A DNA stretch of 64,000 bases from contig JAAVTG010000358.1 of the NCBI GenBank assembly GCA_011947345.1, positions 17,313-81,312 of the forward strand, read 5' to 3'. Below, piece by piece: positions 24,651 to 34,558 of this stretch. Numbering within the stretch: position 1 is the first letter of the stretch; each line of letters starts with the position of its first letter. A program made the position numbers and the translations under genes. The notes under the pieces were generated by a model. It was not told where the DNA came from, did not search any database, and saw only the letters and a list, made by a program, of their open reading frames with translations. Origin of the DNA: Phytophthora quininea (taxonomy: Eukaryota > Oomycota > Peronosporomycetes > Peronosporales > Peronosporaceae).

Positions 24651-26928
24651 AGCAGTGCCGAAGGGGAGTCGTCTTATCGAGAAAGCCGGCGAATGGTATA
24701 ATACCACGATATGCGGGCAGGGTAGATGCTGACCTACCACTGGACTTCCACTAGAATTTTCGTTCATAGCTTCTGCAGGCACGTGTCATTTCTCCTATAG
24801 CAAAAATTGTATCGTTTAAACTGCCTTAAATGAATTCTTCGCCGAACGTACCAGCGCAATTTCCTCCAACCGCTGCATTAAACACGGGAACCCCTTAGGC
24901 AACACGAAAGGCGACTGCTGTCTTCGGCAATATCGGACCCACATGAGGTTGTACGGCAACGGCGTGGGATTCATCTCAGGGACAATAAACAAACGAGAAA
25001 TTTTTTTGTTAATCTGACCATTTCCAGTAACATCATGTGAACAATACGAGCACGCTGTTGGGGTTGCGTGCTTGCTGACTATTAATAGCGTGGGCTCTTC
25101 GGCCGAATTTCCTCTGGTTGGTGGAGCACGACGTGGCCCTCGAACACGCAACAGTTATCCTCCACCATCTGGACGACTGTGGTATAGCGATTTGCATGGG
25201 AAGCGGGGGCGAGTCGTCAGCCATCGTGCAGCGTGGCGAGGATTTGCCCGGGGTCATTCCCAACGGAGTCAACTCTGATTGGCTGGATTTTTAAGTCTGT
25301 CGAGGTCTCAGTTGTCATGAACGTGGGATCTCTTTTGTGGATCGAACCACTATGTCCAACGGAAGGCACTATTCCCTAGAACATCCGATGACGCGTCGGC
25401 GTCACTTTTGCCAATGGACAAAGATCCAGGCGGCCCTTCCCAAGCCCCGGCGACGGTTGGAGCCTTGGTGCCTGTTGGGAAAGCTCGTTGACTACAGCTG
25501 GAACCTTGATGACTCTTGGGAGTGCTCGGTAGCTACGACCCGACATCTCCGAAACCTCGGTGTCCAGTCTGGGAGCTCAGCGACTCTTCGGGGACCTCGG
25601 CGGTGGGTTCAGCGAGGTCGCAGTTAGGAAACGGATCATAGTTCACTGCATATTTGTATGGAAAGTAGGATTTACATAAGCCCGAATGGGCACTACATAT
25701 ACAGAACAGAATTTCTCCTCAAGCACTCAAGGGCCAAGTCCGGCAGCGGAATTGTCTTCGGTACGTTGCGTCTGGATACGCCCGTTTGAGCGGGTTATGT
25801 CTGTCGGTGGGCACGTTTATCCGTGAGGACAGTGCTCGCCCCTCAGCCAAGCCAAGCGTTTGTGGCAAAGTTGAGTGTATAGCGTGACGGCTGAAGTGCC
25901 AGCGCTTGTATTCGGGGTCAAGTGTTCTCCCCGCTTCTCTAAAGGTCACCGCAGGCTGAGACCTCGGTGGACTCGCAGTCAGCCTTAATTGGCTTTGGAC
26001 CCTTCTGCTGTTGGACCAGCGAGGTTTGGCGCGCTAGCGAGCTCGTGCTAGTGGCGTCTGTTTATTTGGGAAGTTTGCGTGGACGGATCGCAAGACCAGC
26101 CAGTCCCGGTGCTAGGGCTGAATCTGGGTCATCCGATATGAGTCCGAACTCTCGTTGATCTTCCTGGTTGACGTTTTGTTGTGGGTGGAGTCTACCCGTA
26201 CTTCTAACGAGTTTTCACGTGGAGTCCTATGCCACACGACTGACAGACTCAGGATTCCTCGCGGCTTATGGTTGGTTTGGGATAACTCATTGTGTTGGTT
26301 CGCCATTTCCTTGCTTCATGGTCAACACATATCTAACACTGTTCAACCGAAAAACCTTTTTGTTCGATACAAATATCAAAGGTAAATTAATTACTCGTGG
26401 GAGGAATTTACAGGATATATGTTGGTTTTTAGGACGACAAATTATCAAAGGGTCATAGAAAATGTCCGAGTTTATCTTAGTAGTGCTTCGGTTTTGAAGT
26501 ACGGGATAGCCCAACAGAGATTAATTCGGGGTTTTGTGGACCACACTTTTAGTAGGTACTGGCTTTTTACAAATTTCAAGTGCAAAGATCTTATAAATCT
26601 ATTCATTTGTATGCAAATTGTTAATGTTTCTAAAGGTATTTGATTAACGCGGTTATTTCACTAGCCAACAAATCCGACTACAGACCTGGCCAAAAGGATA
26701 AGACACCCTATAAATATGTCGTTAGCTTGACCAATAATAGCCGCTTTTGGATGGACTAATGATAGTATTTTTCACGCTGAATCAGCCAATTAAATGGGAA
26801 ACAAATCGGATAAGTGTTGAGAGACTTTCTATACACAGATTGCTGCGAGATGATAGCGTGGAGTACCATATGCACACCTCCCACGAGCACGGGAGGAGCA
26901 CGGTTCTTGTAAAAAGCACGAAGCGAAT
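24651..26928. other. Long spacer with unassigned frames
   Basis: Minus-strand frames at 24816-25151 and 25033-25272 abut the helicase fragment and may be its decayed N-terminal region, but no motif proves this. From 25300 to 26928 the sequence offers only short frames and no repeat partner within the window. Confidence 0.4.
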
Positions 26929-26955
26929 AACCTCGAGAGCATTGCTCTCGAGGTT
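26929..26955. repeat. Perfect 12-bp stem inverted repeat with 3-nt loop
   Basis: AACCTCGAGAGC at 26929-26940, loop ATT, then GCTCTCGAGGTT to 26955. It lies about 130 bp before the coiled-coil frame. Function is unknown; it could form a stable hairpin. Confidence 0.8.
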
Positions 26956-27083
26956 TTAACATTCCACCTCGCTTATCAACTTGTAGGGGGAATCTGAATG
27001 GATTTGGAGGGGTTGCTCGTTCAGCGTCACAAATCTGAAATATTTCGTGATCTTCAAGCGCCAACGAAGAAGCCGCAACCACG

Positions 27084-28773
27084 ATGGTGCTGACTCGAGC
27101 TCAAGTTGCTGCTCAAGCCGCCGCTCAAGCTGGCGTGTGGGCCGCACAACAAGACCAAGAAGCAGCTGCAGTCGAAACGGCAATCGTCGAGCATCCTGGG
27201 GAGGCAGTGGCTGCGCTTCCTACGACAGTCGAGCTCGTCCCGGGAGTAGAAGACCACTTGGCCAGACTCGCCGAGCATTTTCTCGCTCAGACGCAAGCTC
27301 TTACCGCAGGACATTTGATGTTGCAGACACAGCAAGAGGGACAAAGCCAAGCCCAAAGTGCTGCGTTGATGGCCTTACAAGCCTCAGCTGAGACTGGCAT
27401 GAAGCAATTAACCGCTCAGCAGGAGGAGATCGTCTTCAGATTCCGTGAAGAGCTACTGGGTACTCAATCAGCTATCCGAGAGCAGCTTCTGCGCTTACAG
27501 GCAGTTCAAGATGAATATCGGGTACAGATTCAGCAAGAGCTAGAAACGAAGCTCGAGCACGCTTTGAAGGACGTCCGGTGTGTATCGGAAGCTATGGTCA
27601 CGGCCCAATCAGACGGAATGAAGCAGTTGGTAAAGGAGATGGATAGCAGATTCGTTGCCAACCGTGATGCACTGGACGCGCGTGTATTGCAAATAGAAGA
27701 GCAGTTGAAATCAAAGAGTACAGTGGATTCAGCAGACCTTGTACAAGACCTGGCTAAGCGGTCGTTCCAAGACATGAAGACGTATGTAACCAATGAATTG
27801 GACCTCGGATTTACACTGGCACGTGACGAACTGCACCAGGAATTGTCATCGACATTAACTACAGTGCCGGAAGAGCCATTGCTTGATGCTGTTAGGCAAC
27901 TCGTACTTGAGGAGACTGCTAAGTCAGAACGCCACGTTGGTGCGCAATTGCAGCGCGCATTAGCAGCGGCCTAGGGCGAAATGAACCTCGCGGTACAGCG
28001 CCAAGCTGATGCCACGAGTATATTGCGTGAAGAATTTCAGCAATACTGCTCGAGGGTATCCAGAGAAACGCCGCCACTTGATGATGTCGCACTCCGTGCA
28101 GAGATAGCGGAAATTGTACGCGGAGAAGTGCAAGTGCAGATCGAAACAAGAACAGTGAAGTCAGAGCCACAAAATATCACGCCGACACCCAGCGAAAGAG
28201 CTCACATGGATGCAGATTCGCTCTTGATCACAGAAAATCTGTCCGCACAATTGCTTCCAACGGAAATCAAGCGGTCCGTGGAGAATACCGTGAAGGATCT
28301 GGTCGAAATCATAAGAGAGGCAGTCAAACGTGCTGTTTCCCAAGGGATGTTAACTACACAGCTCAGACGACGTCTACATCATGTGAAGATGAGATCAAAG
28401 AAGATGAACTATCCGAAGAAGACAAACTATCCGATGAAGACGAACTATCCGAAGAAGACAGGTATTTCCAGAACAAAATGCGGGAGGCTCTTGTCAGAGC
28501 CCGCGCAAAAAAATGGCGATGAAGACACAAGTGAAAGGATTTGCCGAATCTGCCGAAGGTACGCCGCCACAAAACAAACCTACTACGCGCCAAGCGCCAG
28601 TGTTGGTCACTCGTAGCAGTCAAACTGTACTTCAGACTGCGCAAGGACATATAGGGCAGCGACCGATAGAACGCCAAGCCATCATCACATTGGCACAGAG
28701 AGAAGTTGCAGAGAGGGCTGCGGCGGCTGCTAGGCGCCACGAGAAACGATCGGGTGGCAAGGGCCAGCGCTAG
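27084..28773 (+). pseudogene. Coiled-coil protein of unknown family, interrupted
   Basis: Starting at MVLTRAQVAAQAAAQAG, residues 1-296 are Gln-, Glu-, Ala- and Leu-rich with long heptad-like stretches, indicating extended coiled coil. A TAG at 27972 stops this frame, but the same frame resumes at once (27981 onward) with matching composition. At about 28380 the plausible coding frame shifts to an acidic repeat (DELSEEDKLSDEDELSEED), and near 28513 it shifts again to a Gln/Arg-rich tail ending at 28773. One stop and two frame changes argue for a pseudogene. The layout resembles a structural (gag-like) protein of a retroelement, but no nucleocapsid knuckle or polymerase is present, so this is only a guess. 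Confidence 0.5.
28406..28459 (+). repeat. Three tandem 18-bp coding repeats
   Basis: Units at 28406, 28424 and 28442 share the pattern GAACTATCCGAAGAAGAC with one or two changes. In the likely coding frame each encodes a copy of an ELSEED-type acidic hexapeptide. Confidence 0.85.
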
Positions 28774-29029
28774 ATGGTACGATTTCTGTTTTCAGATATT
28801 GGATTTGACGCCAACAAAGAGTAAAGCTGCATGGATTGAGAGCTAGCGTGATATCATGGATAATTCAATAAAATCAAGTACCCGGTCGATTGGTGGTGGC
28901 CCGATTGGTATGCACTTGATATTTCGTAAATGTACTGCTACATCGTGTTTTCCTTTTCTTCTTCGTCGCCATACAAACTCACGCTAGAAGCGAAGAAGGA
29001 TAGAGATTCGTCCGCATACAAGTCCAAAT

Positions 29030-31257
29030 TCATGTCGACATCAAGCGGAACCATAAAGCAAGATGGTGTGTGCTGGCGGTGTTCACCTGCAGGAATTTTT
29101 CGCACCGCAGAAGGTCAACGTACTCTCGATTTCGATTCAGGAACGAGGACATGTCAATATTGTGCGCTGAGAGACTGGTGCGTTGGCTTGTTACCATACT
29201 TCCACTAACGCTGAAATCGCGTTCGATCTGGCAAGAGGAAGATGGCACGGCAAACAAAATTTTCACTGCATTCGGCAAAAGCCTGTAGGTTCCATTGTGT
29301 TCAACTCGAGCCCAAAACGACAGGACCGACTCTGGGGCACCCTTCGTACGCACAACAGTGAGCGGGTCGTTTTTCCATCGGTCGAGCTCCTCATTAATGC
29401 GACGCTGCATCTGACTAGTGGCGTGAACAACCGCTGCTTGCTGCGGGGGTGGAGTAGCGAACATGGCTTCTAGCGGATCGACATAAGTGCTGGATGCACT
29501 TGATGGTGGCTCCGGCATGTCAGTTGTCTCGGCGACAGTCTTCAACAACTCTTGCAGCTGGTCTCGCACGGTATTGCTCACTTCATTAGCTTGTCGAAGC
29601 ATTCTTGGGTTTCGAGTCCATTTTGTCTGCAAACCAGCAGAACAAGCTTGTTGATGTTCAGCTTTGGTCGCTTCCAAATGGGATGCAGCTTCAACTGCAT
29701 CTCTGCGATGAAAGATGTTGTCTCCATTTCGGTACTGTCGTAGTATCGGTGGAAGAACCTTATATCAAGCGCTTTACGCAGCAACGTACGTGTCAGCACT
29801 GCGAGAGGAGTGAGTTCGCTAGGGTCAATCCAAACAGGGTTTTGCTCAGTGGATAAATAGTGCCGAAGGGGTTGCTCGAAGTTCAAAGTAGTTAATCGAA
29901 CTCCATATAACTGCATCAGTACGTTGACCTGTATCGCACCCTCTGCCTGGCACGAACGTATCACATCGGCTAGCGGCTGCAAAATTGACAGCAGGTGAAT
30001 CAAATTGTTTTTTTCGCCAGCAAGAGGAAACACAACAGGACTTTTCTTTTCACGCATTGCTTTCGCCTTCCTTTCAGCATACCACTCTTCAATCGCCACC
30101 CATTTGTCCAAAATGCGTCTCAATGTCTTCGCGAGACTTAAGAACCGGGCTTCCGAATATTTCTTCAACGTTGTTGTCCCTGTAGATGTCATGTTCTTGC
30201 AGAGCTGCTTGAACAAGTCGCCCATGACATCCACAGTTTGAACTTGATATATAACTCGCACAACTCTTTTCATCAGCTCAACGAACCCGTCGTTTTCGTG
30301 CTTTTGTTGGGGTTCATGCCACACCCTGACTTCGTTGCTGCATTTAACATGTGAGCCGTGCACCACATCCAATTTAGATGTAGTTCTTCAGTCACCAGCC
30401 CCTTCACATCAGAACCAGCGTCCGTCGTAGCGCCGAAGAAGTCCTTCGTAGTCAGGTTAAAGTCTTCCAGCGTTCTATTAACCCACATAAGAAATGGTTT
30501 TCGAATCCCTCCATCTCGATCCCCATAAGCTGGCTTAAACTTGCGCGTCCCAAGAAGCACCGACTTAAATTCCCAGTTTTGATCGATCATGTATACCCGA
30601 AGACCAAGATACTTATCCGAAGTTTTCTTACAAGTCCAGAAATCTGCGACCATCGTAAAAACTGGATACGCTTTCCTATTTATCTCGATGAGCTCCAGTA
30701 TCTCTTTCCGCGTCGACGAATACAGCTCAATGATCGACTCCTCAATCCGTTCTGCGGTGACCTTGACGCGCATTTCATCTTTCACGACCAGTGCTTCTTG
30801 AAGCTTCGACTCTTCGTATTCACCCATGCACAACGGTAAGTTGTGGTTTATGATGCGCAATGTCTCGAGTAAGAGATTCAAGCGTGCTGGGTTGTTCTTT
30901 ACAACCCCGACGAACGCAGGTGCTCGATTTCTTCGTCCCTCTTTCTCTTGGTGTCTGTCTCTTTGGCCGTCTTCGGGACGTTAACCCGTGCACTATCCGT
31001 AAATGCTTGACGGCCGCAGTCGTTTTACCCATCGACAATATCACGAGGTTATCGCCGGTTGGATTGGTTCTGCAGGCTTCATCTGCCAGACAGACGAACC
31101 CAATTTTCTCCTTGCCCTCATCAGAAAACTTGACTCGAACACCCCAGCCAAAGATAAATGACTTCTCACGGGGCTGCATAGGGAATCTTGTCAAACCGCC
31201 CATATCGCACCATTCTTCGACAGCTCGCTTCACGGATACTGGTGGCTCTAGCGACAT
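29030..31257 (-). pseudogene. hAT-family transposase, frameshifted
   Basis: Four minus-strand frames, in order from 31257 to 29030, make one hAT protein. The first carries a BED-type zinc finger (CLADEACR with KHLRIVHG). The second carries the catalytic-core region with GATTDAGSDVKGLV and WCTAHMLNAA. The third is the insertion/alpha-helical domain. The fourth is the C-terminal dimerisation domain (PSSSCQIERDFSVSGSMVTS). Frames change near 30850, 30310 and 29585 without loss of sequence, so each break is a small indel. The enzyme would have cut and pasted a hAT element with 8-bp duplications, but I did not identify its terminal inverted repeats. The downstream GAPESVLSFWARVE block is typical of oomycete copies. 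Confidence 0.85.
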
Positions 31258-31581
31258 TGTTCAGAGTGTACTCGGCTCCAGCCCTACTGTCACTGCGGCG
31301 ACACAGCGGCGACACCGAGAAGGGGCTCTTATGTCTTGGTCTGGCGCCGATTGAAGACTGTGGCTCCACAAGATCTCCGTAATTTACAGCGAGCTTCTAG
31401 CCAATAGCAGATCTCAGACACGAGCATCGTGCTCGAGGAGCCCTCATTTTGCTCGTGTTTCACGTACTTAAGCGAAGAGAATTGAAAAACCTCAAAATCC
31501 ATGCTCGTACGCTTTCCATGAAGGCGCCGACCACTCTTTTATGCTCTTCGTTTCCGTGCTCGTAGGAGGTGTGATCCAGGG

Positions 31582-31620
31582 CCAGGAGACGCGAAACGGG
31601 GATTGTGATGTTTACTTTTG
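31582..31620 (+). repeat. Left flanking direct repeat of the Fanzor element
   Basis: CCAGGAGACGCG, an 8-bp insert AAACGGGG, then ATTGTGATGTTTACTTTTG. The same sequence without the insert, in the same orientation, lies at 34266-34296 just outside the other end of the element. Confidence 0.85.
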
Positions 31621-31632
31621 CATCGGCGGCCG

Positions 31633-31820
31633 CTGCGTTGAAGGGCACTGCTCCTGACGAAGCTGTGCTCGAAGAGACCGCCATTGCGATCTCTACCTCC
31701 TACATTGGGATTCTGTCTCCTACACAGGCCCCGAGGTGGGCCTGTTCGACACCCATGGTCCTATCCAGCGGGCCTTCACAGCCACGAAGTTCTGGTCGCC
31801 GCTAGTCATTCGCTCGTCGG
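31633..31820 (+). repeat. Left inverted arm, just 3' of the Fanzor gene
   Basis: The arm matches 34064-34264 in inverted orientation and 40402-40600 in direct orientation. It follows the nuclease stop codon on the minus strand, the position where Fanzor/TnpB guide RNAs are usually encoded. Confidence 0.85.
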
Positions 31821-33979
31821 AAAGCTGGCGGCCTTCCTTGTCCATCAAGCAGACTCTTCAGAATTGCAAGCATGTTGCGAGCGGCATTGACATCTCGGTT
31901 CCAGAAGTTTGCCCGGCATGACCTGATTGTGCAGCGCTGGACAGCGTAGCATGGCTTGTGCACCATGCTGCCTTCTTTATCGGGGACGAGTAGTTTCGCC
32001 GGCTCCACAAGACCGTGGCACAGCGAGCACGTCTTGCTAGTCCTGAACTCGTCCAGCGTCACGACCGTGGCCCTCCGCCGCAGCGCTTCTTTAAAGCGCT
32101 GTATCGGCACGGGCGGATTGCCGCGCAGCCCTCCAGGGTTAGTGAAGGCCCCGTAGCCGACCCACACTCGGAAACTCGAGCGCGGCACGAGGCGGCGTGC
32201 CAGTGCATTCAGCGCTTGCATCTGTCGGCGCGCTCTGAAAAACCTCCAACTACGGAACCCTTCCTCTGCGCTAAAGGGCACCAAGAAGCCACGGTGGCTC
32301 AAAAGAATGGCAGGCCCTGTAGGAACGTGGCGAGGCTGGCTGTTTTGAATGTCGGCATGCTCTCAACGATACGTCGATACCATGGTTCTTTTGCCTTGAC
32401 GTTTTTCAGCCAGAATTGAAACTTCGACGTTCCCGAGAGGTGCTGGTACTCGTGGGCGCTGACCGAAAAATATGCTGCTGCGAGCGGTAGTGTCGGTTTT
32501 TCGTCGGCGCTGACGCAGCCAGCGTTCGCGCAACCAGCGACGCCGTCGACGACGCTGTCGAGGCACAACTCTCTCTCGTACTGCAGTGCACAGTGCTCGG
32601 AGCCCTGGATCCACTCCGATCACTATTGACGGCGAATCCCCTTCAGCTGCCTTTTTGGTCATGTCGGTGTCGTCCAGCGTCGGCTCCTTGGGGCGTTGTG
32701 GCCGAGAGAGAACTACTGAAGCTCCATAGCCGTCGGATTTAACATAGTTGTCAAAGCGCCTTGTAGCACTAGCGAGCTGTGAGACATCAAAGACCTGAGC
32801 TGGCAGGCCAGGTCGGTGGAAGAAGGCCCTGCTGAGGCCGCCGAGGGGTCCAACCGGACAGTTCAGCATGACACCGCTACTAGCTTCTGGGTCGCACCCG
32901 CAGCTTTGGGTTCGCACCTCTGAGTTGTAGCTGGGTCCATCTACTGCATCACACAAGGCCAGCTAGGGAGCGTAGTGTAAGCCAGCCTTATCTTCTTTTC
33001 AATCTCAGTTCTAAACTTACCAAGTCGAGCTCAAGTAGTTTGGCAAGCACGTTGACACCGGCCCGCTTGAAAATCCGGCTGCAAATGCCGTGAAGAGTAG
33101 AAGGTGTGATGGTTATGTAGCCCGGCGAACAGCTCGTAGTCAATGGCAGCAAGGTGTACAGAGCAGCACCTTTCTGTTCTGGATGGTCGTGTTGGAATGA
33201 CTCCATCCAGGTTAGCATCTCGTACGCCTTCTGGATAAAGTGTTTTTCGTTCGCAGCAATTGTCTCTCGATCAGGCGTCAGAACCAGCCACGCACGTCGC
33301 CGATTGATAGCGTCTTCACCTTCGTGTTGTGTGCTGCTTTCGCTGCTAGAAGAACGCAGGCATCCGTTCAGGATTCTCGTTGTCGTGGCATAGGAGAGTT
33401 CGTCGTCGTCTTCTGGAGCAAATCGGAAGCGGATGTACTGGCGCAGTCGCTTCTTGAACGTTGTCTTCACCATTGTGCGTGCATTCGTAGCCATGGCGGC
33501 GGCTTCATCTTCCAGGAGAAAACTTCTCATTGGCAGAGACAACGCAACGTACCCGACGATGCGGCTTCGAATTTCCTGAAGAGTCGAATAGTCTCGTTGA
33601 GACCAGTAACCGCCGCGTTCTGAGGCTGCCTTTGCTCCTGATCTTCGCGCTCGGGCAGCACGTCACCATCGGTCTGGACTGCTAGCTGCCCAGGCAGCCT
33701 TGCTTGGCGCCGTGGTGGCGTTTGCGCAGGCGGTGGTGAGGGTGGCGCTATGACACCAGAGAGGCAATGGGTGTAGAATGCCTGGTCCAGGTCTGGTAGC
33801 GGTAGGTTCTCGCTCAGGCAGCGCAGTAAGTGGAAGTTGGCGAGGTGGGAGCCTTCCAGTCGGATGCCTTGCATTGTCTCCGCCGTCCGAGTGATCTCCT
33901 GGACGATCTCGGGGTACCTGCACACCCTCGAGAGCTTGGACTTGACGGAGGCTCTTGGCTTCTTGCGTCGTCGCGCCAT
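31802..33979 (-). pseudogene. Fanzor RNA-guided nuclease homologue, frameshifted
   Basis: The gene reads leftwards from MARRRKKPRASVKSK at 33979. N-terminal blocks include ANFHLLRCLSENLPLPDL and FKKRLRQYIRFRFA. The region RRFDNYVKSDGYGASVV precedes the RuvC-I motif IVIGVDPGLRAL (catalytic Asp near 32610). EYQHLSGTSKFQFWLKNV lies in the middle. The C-terminal part holds VGYGAFTNPGGLRGNPPVP, TLDEFRTSKTCSLC, a second Cys pair (C-x4-C) completing an OrfB-type zinc ribbon, and the RuvC-III motif NRDVNAARNM near 31893. Frames shift near 33540, 32970, 32520 and 32300, so the gene is not translatable as read. Family knowledge: Fanzors are OMEGA-type RNA-guided DNA endonucleases related to IS200/IS605-family TnpB. 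Alternative: some breaks may be consensus errors. Confidence 0.88.
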
Positions 33980-34063
33980 CGATGGAAATCGAAGAATGGC
34001 GACAGCGGCTCATAGACTACAACGCGTGGAAATTTCTACTTGTAATCCATTGCAGCACCCTTG

Positions 34064-34264
34064 TCGGACGAGCGAACGACTAGCGGCAGCCAGAACTTCG
34101 TGGCAGTGAAGGCCTGCTGGATAGGACCATGTCAAGCCACAGGGTGTCGAACAGGCCCACCTCGGGGCCTGTGTACGAGGCAGAATCCCAATGTAGGAGG
34201 TAGAGATCGCAATGGCGGTCTCTTCGGAGCACAGCTTCGTCAGGAGCAGCGCCCTTCAATGCAG
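34064..34264 (-). repeat. Right inverted arm, 5' of the Fanzor gene
   Basis: The reverse complement aligns with 31633-31820 throughout, retaining the 11-bp stretch missing from the left arm (as TGTGGCTTGAC) and differing at a handful of positions. It lies upstream of the nuclease start, so it may hold the promoter. Confidence 0.85.
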
Positions 34265-34265
34265 A

Positions 34266-34296
34266 CCAGGAGACGCGATTGTGATGTTTACTTTTG
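34266..34296 (+). repeat. Right flanking direct repeat of the Fanzor element
   Basis: CCAGGAGACGCGATTGTGAT continues as GTTTACTTTTG. It is identical to the left copy except for that copy's 8-bp insert. At 31 bp it is far longer than usual transposon target duplications. Confidence 0.85.
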
Positions 34297-34480
34297 ACTG
34301 TCAAGTACGTGGTTACGTTGGCACTCGTGTGCGCGTGATCAGTTTTCGATTACTTTACCATTTGCCGCTGTCAACGCAACGCGGCCGGCAATAGCAGCGC
34401 GAAACAACGAACCGATGCTATGAAAAGCGGGCGAGCGAAACTCACCCACAGCATCGCATGGGGTCCATCGACTCCTGTTT

Positions 34481-34490
34481 GCTTCATTCT
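34481..34490 (+). promoter_or_regulatory. Inr-like initiator of the ABC transporter gene
   Basis: GCTTCATTCT lies about 70 bp before the ATG at 34559. It fits the oomycete initiator core (YTCATTYY) at the usual distance from the start codon. No TATA box is evident, as expected for this lineage. Confidence 0.5.
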
Positions 34491-34558
34491 TGGTGTTGTG
34501 CTGCTCCTGCCATCGGCGGTCTCCATCTCCCAAGTGTTAGTGCTGTCGTTGGTTCAGC

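Larger units (their letters stand above)
31633..34264. mobile_element. Fanzor (eukaryotic TnpB-like) element with inverted ends
   Basis: About 2.63 kb bounded by inverted repeats: 31633-31820 (starting CTGCGTTGAAGGGCACTG) and 34064-34264 (complement starting CTGCATTGAAGGGCGCTG). The left arm is shorter mainly because it lacks an 11-bp TGTGGCTTGGC stretch near 31753. One gene, a Fanzor nuclease, lies on the minus strand between the arms. A ~31-bp sequence is directly repeated outside both arms. A second, internally deleted copy is at 40402-41097. Fanzors are known as passengers of many eukaryotic transposon classes. No transposase is encoded here, so this copy would have depended on an enzyme supplied elsewhere. 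Confidence 0.85.

Noticed and set aside
31460..31620. A host gene interrupted by the Fanzor element (minus-strand SRLLALDHTSYEHGNEEHKR)
   Set aside because: The frame is short, no family was recognised and the matching sequence on the far side of the element does not extend it.
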